A stretch of 64,000 nucleotides of DNA from Yoonia sp. (GTDB taxonomy: Bacteria > Pseudomonadota > Alphaproteobacteria > Rhodobacterales > Rhodobacteraceae), in contig NZ_JAFMHJ010000013.1 in the NCBI RefSeq assembly GCF_017854565.1, positions 1 to 64,000 of the forward strand. Reading direction: 5' to 3'. The position numbers and the translations under genes were made by a program. Positions 26,528-36,884 of this stretch are shown piece by piece. The first letter of the stretch is position 1; each line of letters starts with the position of its first letter. The notes beneath the pieces are model-generated. The model made no database searches and was not told where the DNA came from. It was given only the letters and a program-made list of their open reading frames with translations.

Positions 26528-28216
26528 TCAGGAATGTTCCTCGGCTGCGGTGGCGGCGAGTGCGCGGTTCATTGCCTGCAATGCGTCCACCTGAAACAAC
26601 GCACCCCAAAGTTCGGGCGGCGTATCTTCGCCACCCAACGTGACCACGGGAATAAACGCTTGTCCTGATTGTTCGAAGATCGGCATCGCCTGTTCAAGCG
26701 TTGCGTTGCCATCAATATAGACCCCCTCGCGGACCAAATCCCAACAGGCCGCTTCGGGTGCTGCGCGCAGCGTGCCAGTCGCGCGCATCACGTTGGCCAC
26801 TTTGAACGTCGCCAGCAGATATGCCTGCGGCCCAGCCGCCAGATGCACATTGCGCCGCTCAAGCTGGGTCAGGAAAAACGACCTATCCACCAAACGCGAT
26901 GACAACGCCGTCGACAATGATACCGACACCATCACGGCCAGACCCGTCTGCCAGTCACCCGTTAGTTCGAAAACAATCAATGTGGTTGAGATTGGCGCGC
27001 CAAGCACAGCCGCCGCCACCGCCCCCATGCCGGCAAGCGCATAAAGCGTCCCCTCGCCGGATACATTCGGAAAAATTGATGTCGCGATCAGCCCGAACAC
27101 CAGCCCTGTCAGCGCACCGACCATCAGCGACGGAGAAAACACACCGCCGCCCATCCGTCCGCCCATGGTAATGGCAACCGCGATCACCTTGAGAATGACA
27201 AAGACAATCGCCTCGTGAAACAACAGCTCGCCCGTCAGGGCGGCCGATGTCGTCTCGTAGCCAACGCCGATGATGTGGGGCCACCAAATGGCGAGCAGCC
27301 CCAACAGCCCGCCCGCAACCGCAGGCCGCAGGAACCGGGGCAAGCCGGTAGCATCTTGCAGATAGCTCGCCACATTGTCTGCCCAGAAAACGGCCTTCAT
27401 CAAAAGCACGGCAACAAGACCGCATACCAAGCCAAGCAACAAAAACGCGGGCAGTTCCACATAGAAGGCGATGGCGTTTAGCCCCGGCAAGACAAACTCT
27501 GTCACATCCCCGAACGCGAGGCGATTGATCACAGTACCTGCGACCGACGCAATCACGATCGGCGCAAAGGCGTGCATCGCAAAATGCCGCAGCACGACCT
27601 CGAGCGCGAAAAGCGCACCGGCAATTGGCGCGTTGAAGCTGGCTGAAACCGCAGCCGCCACCGCGCATCCCAACAAATCGCGCCCTGTGATCCCGTTCGC
27701 CTTTATCAGACGGCAAATCCCGGTGGATATAACTGCGGCAAGATGCACCACGGGACCCTCGCGGCCGCTGGACCCACCGGTTGAAAGCGTGATCAAGGAC
27801 GCCACCGCCGAGGCCAAACCACGCCGCATCTCGACCCGACCCTCGTTGAGGGCAGCACCTTCGATGACGTCGGCCACGGACCGCACGCGCCCGTCATCTG
27901 TCAGGCGGTCCAGAAGCACCCCCACGGCAAGTCCGCCGCAAATCGGGATCAGCAAAATCTGATACCAGGCAAGTCCGGCGGCAAAGCTGGCCAGATTTGC
28001 GGGATCGTCCGTGCCGTAAAGTGTGGATTGCACAGCCTCAATACCCAGACGAAACAATAGCGCGGCTGTCCCCGCCGCAATCCCAATCACCAGAGCAATG
28101 AACCAGAACTGCACCTGGCTCGGCCCACGCGTTTTCATCACATGTACGGCGGCACCACACGCCAAGCCGAAGTCCGCAAAGCCCTGCGCGATAAATGACT
28201 TCAGTGGCTTGCTCAT
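26528..28216 (-). CDS. Chloride channel/antiporter family protein (ClC) with partial CBS tail
   Basis: A 562-residue ClC transporter of the inner membrane, likely a Cl-/H+ antiporter or channel. The gating glutamate motif GREGP is present (STGGSSGREGPVVH), and the selectivity-filter partner GGRMGGGVFSPSL and the late FELTGDW segment are typical. About 10 to 12 membrane helices fill residues 25-460. The C-terminal 95 residues resemble one CBS pair, perhaps incomplete. The usual GSGIP filter segment is not obvious in the early part. ATG 28216 is chosen; ATG 28231 is equally possible, as neither has a clear Shine-Dalgarno. Confidence 0.9.
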   Translation of the reverse strand: MSKPLKSFIAQGFADFGLACGAAVHVMKTRGPSQVQFWFIALVIGIAAGTAALLFRLGIEAVQSTLYGTDDPANLASFAAGLAWYQILLIPICGGLAVGVLLDRLTDDGRVRSVADVIEGAALNEGRVEMRRGLASAVASLITLSTGGSSGREGPVVHLAAVISTGICRLIKANGITGRDLLGCAVAAAVSASFNAPIAGALFALEVVLRHFAMHAFAPIVIASVAGTVINRLAFGDVTEFVLPGLNAIAFYVELPAFLLLGLVCGLVAVLLMKAVFWADNVASYLQDATGLPRFLRPAVAGGLLGLLAIWWPHIIGVGYETTSAALTGELLFHEAIVFVILKVIAVAITMGGRMGGGVFSPSLMVGALTGLVFGLIATSIFPNVSGEGTLYALAGMGAVAAAVLGAPISTTLIVFELTGDWQTGLAVMVSVSLSTALSSRLVDRSFFLTQLERRNVHLAAGPQAYLLATFKVANVMRATGTLRAAPEAACWDLVREGVYIDGNATLEQAMPIFEQSGQAFIPVVTLGGEDTPPELWGALFQVDALQAMNRALAATAAEEHS

Positions 28217-28938
28217 CGCGCGCGGACCCATCTGTGGCGTCTGGTTTCACGTGATTTATATCTGATGGGCCAACGGAACCGCACCGCGCCCGGACAGATC
28301 AAACCGCGCATGCCCTGTTCTAGGAGATCGACTGGTGCGGTCCAAGCCTTCAAATCAGGATATTGTACGATTGCACAAAACTATGTCCGATGATCCGTCA
28401 ATTCAGAATGACCAAGCCGCATCTTGCCAACACTCATCGGGTTTCACCGCCTTTGTTCAGATTTGAGAAACACCCAATTCCAAAAGTATCCATCGGCTGC
28501 TTGTTGCCGATCACGAAACCGCGAGCGCGCGCGTTTTACGGATCAAATATTGCCGACATTCAACCCACATGCGGCATCCGCAATGCAATTAAAAAGCGAG
28601 TTCAATTACCCTGCGCATCTGCATCGCGAAGTGGCCACCGAAATGTCGCCACAGCCCGCTTATAAGTGAGGAATGGTGGTTAATTTGATAAAATCGTCCC
28701 ATTATTTGGCATTTTCACGCTCACAAAGCCGCCCGTCAGATGGCGATAAAACGTCGATTGCGACAAAAATGCGCAACTCAGGGACGTTATGTCAGCAATA
28801 GTGACATACTTTGGGACAGGTTGATCTGCATTATCCACCTCTGCTACTTCACATACATGAGGTCGGTTTGACCTTGTGTCGTTAACGAGTGAACGGGTCG
28901 ACTTCCATATAACAGCGGAAATCGGCTTATGTTTTCGG
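28217..28938. other. Gene-poor region upstream of the ClC gene
   Basis: About 700 bases with lower GC than the flanks and only short frames. The best is a minus-strand frame at 28680-28970, whose peptide contains FLSQSTFYRHLTGG, faintly like the helix-turn-helix of AlpA-type regulators, but without a good start or Shine-Dalgarno; it may be a gene remnant. The first part must hold the ClC promoter. I see no tRNA or transposase piece here. Confidence 0.4.
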
Positions 28939-29111
28939 AAGGACACGTTTGCGGGTCCTTTCAAATACACATTGAAAGATGTGCGTGACGGAGGTGAGTG
29001 GCCGAAGCGTACAGCGTTACGAGTGGGTTGGGTAACCCGTAAAGTCCTGGAGGCGATGCATGCGGATGGCAGCTTTTGCTGGCAATGCGAGCGTCGCCTC
29101 CAATTTATTTT
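28939..29111 (+). ncRNA. Candidate structured small RNA or 3' element
   Basis: A dense run of inverted repeats reads: AAGGAC/GTCCTT (28939-28960), overlapping CTTTCAA/TTGAAAG (28958-28978), GGGTT/AACCC (29025-29038), and a long hairpin TGGAGGCGA/TCGCCTCCA (29048-29102) followed by a T-rich tract. The first two stems share bases and are mutually exclusive. In addition GGAGGTG at 28990 could pair with CGCCTCC at 29095-29101 in place of the last stem. No coding frame explains the region. A small RNA ending at the T tract before recN is the simplest reading; no promoter was fixed and no Rfam family was recognised. Confidence 0.35.
29048..29111 (+). terminator. Strong hairpin with T-rich tail, plus strand
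   Basis: TGGAGGCGA (29048-29056) and TCGCCTCCA (29094-29102) make a perfect 9-bp outer stem; GCAT/ATGC and CAGC-TTTT-GCTG continue the structure inside. ATTTATTTTT follows on the plus strand only. It therefore looks like a terminator for a plus-strand transcript of unknown origin, ending against the recN stop; on the minus strand it would be a 3' hairpin of recN without a U tract. Confidence 0.55.
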
Positions 29112-30760
29112 TATGGGTTGATGAGCGCCTTTGCCGCTGCGCGTGCGGCATCGGTTACAAGGTCACCCGACAACATGCGCGCAATTTCATCAATCCGCGC
29201 CGCCGCATCAAGCGCCACCACTGTCGATGTGGTCGCATCTTTGTTTTGCTGCTTTTCCACGCGCCAGTGATGCCCACCAAGCGCGGCGACTTGCGGCGAA
29301 TGGGTCACGACAAGAACCTGCCCGCCCTGCGCCAAATCAGCCAACCGGCGCCCGACAGCGGCTGCCGTTGCCCCACCGACCCCACGATCAATTTCGTCGA
29401 AAATCATGGTTAGGCCATCGCTTGCCTGTGTCAGGCAAACCTTGAGCGCCAATAAAAAACGGCTCAATTCGCCACCTGATGCGATTTTGTTCAGCGGTCC
29501 GGCGGGCGCACCGGGGTTTGTAGCGACTGTGAAAGCCACGGCATCGCGGCCTTCCGGACCAGCGTCGGTCAGGGTGATCGTGGTCGCAAAAACCGCACGC
29601 TCCATCTTAAGAGGGGCAAGCTCGGCGGCCATGGCTTTGTCTAACCGCAACGCCGCCGTGTGCCGTTCCCGTGTTAGCCGATCAGCCGCGGCATCATAGA
29701 TCGCCTGCGCCGTCTGCACATTGCCGTTAAGTGCCTTGAGGTCGCCCGCGCTGCCATCCAGCATCGCCAGCCGCGCGCGCAAATCATCCGCAAAGCCGCG
29801 AAGGTCATCCGCCAGAACCCCGTGCTTGCGGGCCAGACCGCGAATGGCAAACAACCGCTCTTCAACATCCTCAAGCTCGGCTGGGTTGAACGACAGCGCA
29901 TCAAGGCAACTGAGAACGCCCTGCTGCGCATCGTCAAGCGCGACCAAAACACGTTCAATCGCTTCCAGCGGCGCGTCCAGCTGTCCTTCGGCGCGATCTG
30001 CCACCCCTTGCAGCCAGCGTGATGCGTCGTTGATCAACCCCTCCGCCCCGTTCAGCCCCAGCGCGTCACCAGCCCGGCCAATATCGGTGCGGATTTTTTC
30101 GGCTGCCTGCATCAGGCGCCGCTGTGTATCCAACGTCGCCTCTTCCCCGATTTCGGGGCCCAGCGCATCCAGTTCGGCGACCGCATGCCGCAGGTAATCT
30201 TCTTCAGCCTTGGCTGCATCAACACGCGCCTCAGCCGCTAGGAGCGCCTTGCGGGTCTGACCAAGCGTCCGCCAAGCATCGCGCACTTTGGCAGGCGTGG
30301 CGTCAACGTCGGCATAGGTATCCAGCATTTGCCGATGTCCGCGCGGGTTCAAAAGGCCACGGTCATCATGCTGCCCATGCAATTCGACCAGCGTCTCGGA
30401 TAAGGCGCGCAGCACTTCACCGCTGACACGACGGTCATTGATCCATGCCGTCTTGCGCCCGTCGCGGCTGTTCACCCGGCGCAAAATCAGCTCATCCTCG
30501 ATGGTGATCCCGGCCTCTTCCAAGACGGCATGGGCCGGATGCCCGGCTTCCAGATCAAACCAAGCGGTTACTTCGCCCTGATCCGCACCTTGGCGGACCA
30601 GTTCCGCCCGTCCGCGCCAGCCCAGCACGAACCCCAACGAATCCAGCAAAATGGATTTTCCGGCACCGGTTTCCCCGGTCAACACGTTCAGACCCGGTTG
30701 GAACGCCAGTTCCAGCCGGTCAATAATCAGCATGTCCCTGATATCTAAGCCGCGTAGCAT
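29111..30760 (-). CDS. recN: DNA repair protein RecN
   Basis: A 549-residue SMC-like ATPase that acts early in double-strand break repair. Walker A is GETGAGKS near residue 30, the signature and Walker B are near the C-terminus (GGELSRFLLALK, LTMIFDEIDRGVGG), and a central coiled coil (about 150-370) separates the two halves. Standard length for RecN. It is the last gene of the minus-strand envelope block, 36 bases after bamD with a hairpin repeat between, the bamD-recN order being common in alphaproteobacteria. No LexA box was identified. Confidence 0.95.
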   Translation of the reverse strand: MLRGLDIRDMLIIDRLELAFQPGLNVLTGETGAGKSILLDSLGFVLGWRGRAELVRQGADQGEVTAWFDLEAGHPAHAVLEEAGITIEDELILRRVNSRDGRKTAWINDRRVSGEVLRALSETLVELHGQHDDRGLLNPRGHRQMLDTYADVDATPAKVRDAWRTLGQTRKALLAAEARVDAAKAEEDYLRHAVAELDALGPEIGEEATLDTQRRLMQAAEKIRTDIGRAGDALGLNGAEGLINDASRWLQGVADRAEGQLDAPLEAIERVLVALDDAQQGVLSCLDALSFNPAELEDVEERLFAIRGLARKHGVLADDLRGFADDLRARLAMLDGSAGDLKALNGNVQTAQAIYDAAADRLTRERHTAALRLDKAMAAELAPLKMERAVFATTITLTDAGPEGRDAVAFTVATNPGAPAGPLNKIASGGELSRFLLALKVCLTQASDGLTMIFDEIDRGVGGATAAAVGRRLADLAQGGQVLVVTHSPQVAALGGHHWRVEKQQNKDATTSTVVALDAAARIDEIARMLSGDLVTDAARAAAKALINP

Positions 30761-30770
30761 GTGACAGCCC

Positions 30771-30791
30771 GTTGGGCGGGTATCAACCCGC
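30771..30791 (+). repeat. Hairpin related to repeat B between bamD and recN
   Basis: GTTGGGCGGGTATCAACCCGC has a 6-bp stem GCGGGT (30776-30781) / ACCCGC (30786-30791) and 4-base loop, with a GTTGG leader like the GTAGG of the copies at 5681 and 21004. It fills the 36-base gap between bamD and recN. Confidence 0.45.
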
Positions 30792-30796
30792 GATGC

Positions 30797-31642
30797 TTAC
30801 AGCCATTCACCACGCACCACCTGCCGGTAAATTGATGCCAGCCAGTTGTCGCCCGCCGCGTCTGCAGCAAGACCACGTCCCGTCAGCAAGACGTAGCTCG
30901 ACTGATACCACTCGCTTGACCGATAGTTATAGCCAAGAATGGCAGCCGCTGTCTGCGCCTCTTCGACCAGACCCAGTGACAAATAGCATTCGACCAACCG
31001 GTGCAGCGCTTCAGCGGTGTGGCTGGTCGTTTGAAAATCCTCGACGACGGTGCGGAAACGGCTCGCTGCTGCAGCATAGTGACCGCGCTTGAGGTAATAC
31101 CGTCCGATTTCCATCTCTTTGGCAGCCAGATGATCAAAAGCCAGATCGAATTTCAAGACCGACGTGCGGGCATATTCGCTGTCAGGATAGGTTTCGATGA
31201 CAGCTCGCAATGCTTGCAACGCCTGAAACGTCAGACCCTGATCGCGCCCGATTTCGTCGATTTGATCGTAATAGGACAAGGCCAGCAGATAAGCGGCATA
31301 GGGCGCGTCCTGCTCGGCTGGGTAAAAGTCCAAATAGCGCTGTGCCGCGGCGCGGCTGTTGGGATAGTCTTCGTCGCGGTGATACGCAAATGCCTGCATG
31401 ATCAACGCGCGCTTTGCATATTCGGAATAGGGATAGAGCCGCTCGATCTCGCCAAAGGAAAACGCCGCGTCTGCGGGTTGTCCCTCTGCGATCTGCAACT
31501 CTGCGCGCTCGAATATCTGTTGCGCGGTCAGATCCTCAAGCGGGACCCCCTTAGCGCCGCTACAAGCGGCCAGCAGCGCCAACGCCAAAACGGCGCCCCA
31601 TCGCGCAACCCGGTGGCTTTTGGTGTGATGACTGCCTGACAT
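30797..31642 (-). CDS. bamD: Outer membrane assembly lipoprotein BamD
   Basis: A 281-residue lipoprotein of the BAM complex that inserts beta-barrel proteins in the outer membrane. A signal with lipobox LLAAC places the acylated Cys at residue 27. Five TPR-like helical repeats follow; FGEIERLYPYSEYAKRALIMQAFAYHRD and the RYLDFYP... segments are typical. The N-terminus is long and charged before the hydrophobic core but the signal is intact. It lies 132 bases after lpxC and before recN, so its transcript may begin upstream of lpxC. Confidence 0.93.
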   Translation of the reverse strand: MSGSHHTKSHRVARWGAVLALALLAACSGAKGVPLEDLTAQQIFERAELQIAEGQPADAAFSFGEIERLYPYSEYAKRALIMQAFAYHRDEDYPNSRAAAQRYLDFYPAEQDAPYAAYLLALSYYDQIDEIGRDQGLTFQALQALRAVIETYPDSEYARTSVLKFDLAFDHLAAKEMEIGRYYLKRGHYAAAASRFRTVVEDFQTTSHTAEALHRLVECYLSLGLVEEAQTAAAILGYNYRSSEWYQSSYVLLTGRGLAADAAGDNWLASIYRQVVRGEWL

Positions 31643-31774
31643 TAGTGATGTCCCCAGAAGTGGTCGCTCGCGTTACGGGCGCTTTGGCCCTTGGTTGACC
31701 AATCGTCTAGCATAGAAAAATCGGGTGCAAAATGCCTTTTGCGGCAACTGCAGATCAACTGTTTCTATGAAAAT

Positions 31775-32692
31775 TCACGCGACCGCGTGCAAATCGGCCA
31801 TGCTGACACCTACACCGGGCAAACGCGCGGCGATTTTAGCGTCGCAATTGACCCAGCGCCATGCATCTGTCTGATCAAACAAGGCATGCAACAGACGGTT
31901 GGTCATCGCATGCCCCGCCCGTTTGCCGGTATAACGCCCAATGATCGGCGCACCGGCGGTATAAAGATCGCCCAAGGCGTCCAGCATCTTGTGGCGGACC
32001 GCCTCGTCAGGGTGGCGCAGACCGCCGGGGGTCAACACCTTGTCACCGTCGACAACCACCGCGTTTTCCATCGTACCACCAAGCGCCAAACCATTGGCGC
32101 GCATCGCATCCACGTCCGCCGATCGGCAGAACGTACGGCTATCGCACAGTTCGCGGACAAAGGTGCCATTCGCCATATTCAGCGTCTTACGCTGCTGACC
32201 GATGGCGACATCTGCGAAATCAATCTCAAATTCGATCTGCAGGCTGGTTGCAGGGGACAGCGTCGCGACCGACAGCCCATCGACAACCGACACGTCCTTT
32301 AGCACTTCAATCGCGCGCAGGGGGGCAGACAGACGGGTCAGGCCAGTCGCCACGATCCCGCGCACAAATGTCGCAGCACTGCCGTCAAGGATCGGCACCT
32401 CTGGGCCATCAATATCAATCAGCGCATTATGCACACCGCAGCCGGAAAGCGCGGCCATCAGATGTTCGATTGTCGATACGGTCACACCATCCGAAGTCTT
32501 CAGACGCGTGTTAAGGGGCGACACGACGACGTTGTCCCATCTCGCAGCCAACTGTGGTTGCCCAGCCAGATCAACACGGCGAAACACAATCCCGGTCGAT
32601 GCCGGCGCTGGATGCACAACCACACGCGCGGCTGCGCCGGAGTGGAGGCCGGCGCCAGAAAAGACGACCTGTGATTTCAGCGTTGTTTGCAC
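31775..32692 (-). CDS. lpxC: UDP-3-O-acyl-N-acetylglucosamine deacetylase
   Basis: A 305-residue zinc amidase that performs the committed step of lipid A synthesis. Family blocks are SGAGLHSG, the TIEHLMAALSGCGVHN segment with the first zinc His (about 77), and RHKMLDALGDL with the other ligands, plus GKRAGHAMTN holding the general-acid His. The family N-terminus MQTTLK aligns with a GTG at 32692, chosen as start; an ATG at 32746 would add 18 residues with no family counterpart. It lies after the ftsZ terminator, hence probably has its own promoter within 32693-32842. Confidence 0.95.
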   Translation of the reverse strand: MQTTLKSQVVFSGAGLHSGAAARVVVHPAPASTGIVFRRVDLAGQPQLAARWDNVVVSPLNTRLKTSDGVTVSTIEHLMAALSGCGVHNALIDIDGPEVPILDGSAATFVRGIVATGLTRLSAPLRAIEVLKDVSVVDGLSVATLSPATSLQIEFEIDFADVAIGQQRKTLNMANGTFVRELCDSRTFCRSADVDAMRANGLALGGTMENAVVVDGDKVLTPGGLRHPDEAVRHKMLDALGDLYTAGAPIIGRYTGKRAGHAMTNRLLHALFDQTDAWRWVNCDAKIAARLPGVGVSMADLHAVA

Positions 32693-32842
32693 GGGGTTGC
32701 ACCCTTTCCGGCTTCCAAGTTGCCATTGCAGTAAAGCGGCGGGCAAAATGTCTCAACTCACTCTTTGCAACCGTCTGAAACATGGCGGGGCTATATTGTG
32801 GCGACGGCCTAACATCAGCCGTAAACACCTGAGTTACAACGC

Positions 32843-32868
32843 AAAAAAGGCCGCCATGCGGCGGCCTT
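32843..32868 (-). terminator. Intrinsic terminator of the ftsZ transcript
   Basis: AAGGCCGCC (32847-32855) pairs with GGCGGCCTT (32860-32868) over ATGC, and on the minus strand is followed by TTTTTT. It lies 45 bases past the ftsZ stop and ends the dcw transcript before lpxC. Confidence 0.88.
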
Positions 32869-32912
32869 CTCAGATTATTTACCTCACGTCAAAGCGGCAT
32901 GCAGCAACCGGG

Positions 32913-34487
<1,575 letters not shown>

Positions 34488-34662
34488 AGCTCGATCCGCC
34501 TTTTTTTATTTGCCCGTCCCACCAGGCGCCTGTCTGCTTATTACTGTAATCTTAACCGGGTGGTGCTGAAAGGTCACGACAAAAACATAAAATAGCCACC
34601 AAATCTGGACAATATTTTCTGCTTTTGCCCTCGATGTCGGCCCATAGGCAAGATGTTGCGCA

Positions 34663-35997
34663 TTACCAGTTGTCTTTAAACCATTTGACGGCACGTTTGA
34701 GTGACCGCGCGGGATATCTGTCGGCCGGAATTTCGAAATCCCACCATTCGTCCTGCGGATTCGCCGCAAAAAGCGTCAGGCCGACAGCACTTGAAAACGC
34801 GGGCCCGATGGCCGCCTGCGGCAATCCCTGCACCCGAAGCGGACGGCCAAGGCGGACCTGCTGGCCCAGAATTTTGCTTGCCAAACCGTCTAGCCCAGGA
34901 ATTTGACTGCCGCCGCCTGTCAGCACAATTTGCTGACTTGGTAAATGCTCAAACCCTGCGGCATCCAGACGCGCGCGGACTTCCTCAAGGATTTCCTCGA
35001 CACGTGGGCGCATGATCCCGATCAGTTCGGCCCGGCTGACAGTGCGGCGATCATGTTCCCAATCGCCGGTATCGCCGCCGATTTCAATCATCTCGCGGTC
35101 GTCCATGCCCGTAGCCACAACGCCGCCATAGAACGTCTTGATCCGCTCGGCGGTGGCCGCAGGAATTTGCAAACCCATGGAAATATCACTGGTCACGTGA
35201 TCGCCGCCCATGCGCACCGCATCGGTGTAGATCATATGCTTTTTCATAAAGACAGAAATGCCCGTCGATCCACCGCCGAGATCAATGCAGGCCGCGCCGA
35301 GCTCCTGCTCATCTTCGACCAACGTCGACATCCCCGACGCATAAGCCGACGACGCAAGCCCGGCCAGTTCCAGATCGCACCGCTTGATGCAGTAGAAAAT
35401 GTTCTGAATGGCCGTCGCGTCCACCGTCAGCATATGCATATCCGTGGTCAGCCGATGGCCGATCTGGCCGCGCGGGTCGGCCAAACCAGAGCGGTGATCA
35501 AGCGAAAAATTCACCGGTTGCGCGTGCAGCACTTCGCGGTTGGCACCATAATCGGGCACATCGCAATTCGCCATCACCTGACTGATATCCTGTTCGGTGA
35601 CCATGCCGCCCGCCACATCCAGCGCCCCGTCAAGACCATAGGACCGCGGCCGCGCACCTGAAAGGCACGCAATCACATGATCGACCCGGACATTCGCCAT
35701 CTTCTGTGCGGCCTGTACCGCCGTGCGAATGGCGCGCTCGGTTTCCTGCATTGCATCCACTTCACCGAAACGCACACCGCGCGACCGGGTTGTTGCGGCC
35801 CCAATCACGCGAAACTGCGACTGACCCGCCATTGAGCCAACGCCATCGACGCTGCGAAGCCGCTCGGGGCCGTCAAAACGCAGCACAAGGCAGGCAATCT
35901 TGGAGGTGCCCACATCCAAAATGGCTACCACACCGCGCTGCATGGCTGCTTTGCGCATTTGCCGCATCGCGCGCTGGCTGTCGTATAGATCGCCCAT
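34663..35997 (-). CDS. ftsA: Cell division protein FtsA
   Basis: An actin-like ATPase of 444 residues that tethers FtsZ to the membrane. The N-terminal VVAILDVGTSKIACLV (phosphate 1), the GGGSTGISVF phosphate 2 motif and the adenosine motif TGGGSQIPGL are seen. The last residues, AVKWFKDNW, form the amphipathic membrane-targeting helix. Its ATG overlaps the ftsQ stop by one base (TAATG), implying coupled translation. About 20 residues precede the first beta strand, usual for this group. Confidence 0.97.
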   Translation of the reverse strand: MGDLYDSQRAMRQMRKAAMQRGVVAILDVGTSKIACLVLRFDGPERLRSVDGVGSMAGQSQFRVIGAATTRSRGVRFGEVDAMQETERAIRTAVQAAQKMANVRVDHVIACLSGARPRSYGLDGALDVAGGMVTEQDISQVMANCDVPDYGANREVLHAQPVNFSLDHRSGLADPRGQIGHRLTTDMHMLTVDATAIQNIFYCIKRCDLELAGLASSAYASGMSTLVEDEQELGAACIDLGGGSTGISVFMKKHMIYTDAVRMGGDHVTSDISMGLQIPAATAERIKTFYGGVVATGMDDREMIEIGGDTGDWEHDRRTVSRAELIGIMRPRVEEILEEVRARLDAAGFEHLPSQQIVLTGGGSQIPGLDGLASKILGQQVRLGRPLRVQGLPQAAIGPAFSSAVGLTLFAANPQDEWWDFEIPADRYPARSLKRAVKWFKDNW

Positions 35998-36884
35998 TAG
36001 TTGTATGCCCCTGCTTCATTGACGCGGCGCAATGCGGCCGCAGCTTCTTCGTTCATGCGCAGCGTCGGACGGCTGGCGTTGCGCAAGTCCACAACCGCCA
36101 CGTCCCGCTCCAACATTTCTTGCGCATCATTCAGTGCGATCACCCGGTCAAGTGCTGCAACCGCCCCATCGCTGGGCAATAATATGCGTTGATCCCGATC
36201 CAGAATGATATCCCAGCGCCGCTCGCCCATGCGGACAAGGCCGCGCACGCGGGTCCTCAAAGGGCCGGCGCCAGCATAAAGGGCCAGCGCCTCGGTAATC
36301 TTATGCTTTGCGCCATCGCCCGCGATCAGTGGCAGGTCAAGCCGTTCCGCGCGTACCGCCACAGCACCCGCCTGCACACCGCCCGCGTCAATCAGATGCA
36401 AAACGCCTCCATCGCGCCACAATGCGACAGGCACCCGTGGCGTGATTTTAACCGCCAACGCGCCATCCTGCCCAACCCGGACACTGGCGGATTTAACCGC
36501 ATCCAGTGCCTCGATCGTTTTGCGCATTGCTTCCAGATCCAGTTCAAACGACGACACCGGAAAGGCATCGGGCAGCAGCGCTGCAGCTTGCAGTTGCAGC
36601 GACTCATCCGCGCCGGAAATCGCGATGGACTGCACCATAAACTGCGGACGTTCCTGAAAGCCCTGCTTTGCCTGCAAGATTTGCGTGTTCAGCACTTCGC
36701 GGTTGGCAGGTTTGGAAAACCAAGACCCTGCAATGATCGCGATCAACAGGATCGGCACACCAATCCGCACGGAACCGCGAAACCCCGACGTCAGCATCAG
36801 ACGCTGATAGCGATAGCCAAGCTTTGACGGCGCCGGATCACGCGGCGCGGCGGCCGGGCGACGTGGGGCGGTCAGCGGTCGCAT
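35997..36884 (-). CDS. ftsQ: Cell division protein FtsQ
   Basis: A bitopic division protein of 295 residues linking FtsZ-ring proteins to septal wall synthesis. A Pro/Arg-rich cytoplasmic N-terminus leads to one membrane helix (about 40-60, GVPILLIAIIAGSWFS), then the periplasmic POTRA domain (FMVQSIAISGAD..., about 80-150) and the beta domain. ATG 36884 has GAGGA at 6-7 bases; an alternative start at 36911 is less supported. The 5' end overlaps ddl by 13 bases. Confidence 0.93.
   Translation of the reverse strand: MRPLTAPRRPAAAPRDPAPSKLGYRYQRLMLTSGFRGSVRIGVPILLIAIIAGSWFSKPANREVLNTQILQAKQGFQERPQFMVQSIAISGADESLQLQAAALLPDAFPVSSFELDLEAMRKTIEALDAVKSASVRVGQDGALAVKITPRVPVALWRDGGVLHLIDAGGVQAGAVAVRAERLDLPLIAGDGAKHKITEALALYAGAGPLRTRVRGLVRMGERRWDIILDRDQRILLPSDGAVAALDRVIALNDAQEMLERDVAVVDLRNASRPTLRMNEEAAAALRRVNEAGAYN

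Noticed and set aside
28680-28970. 96-codon minus frame with a faint helix-turn-helix (FLSQSTFYRHL)
   Set aside because: No Shine-Dalgarno, no clear family, odd composition in the N-terminal part; kept only as a possible remnant in the region note.
28990-29102. tRNA-like closure: GGAGGTG pairs with CGCCTCC, and GTGGCCGA resembles a tRNA-Ser D-arm
   Set aside because: There is no TTCGA T-arm, no proper anticodon stem, and the length of about 113 bases is too long; a stronger 9-bp hairpin uses the same 3' bases.
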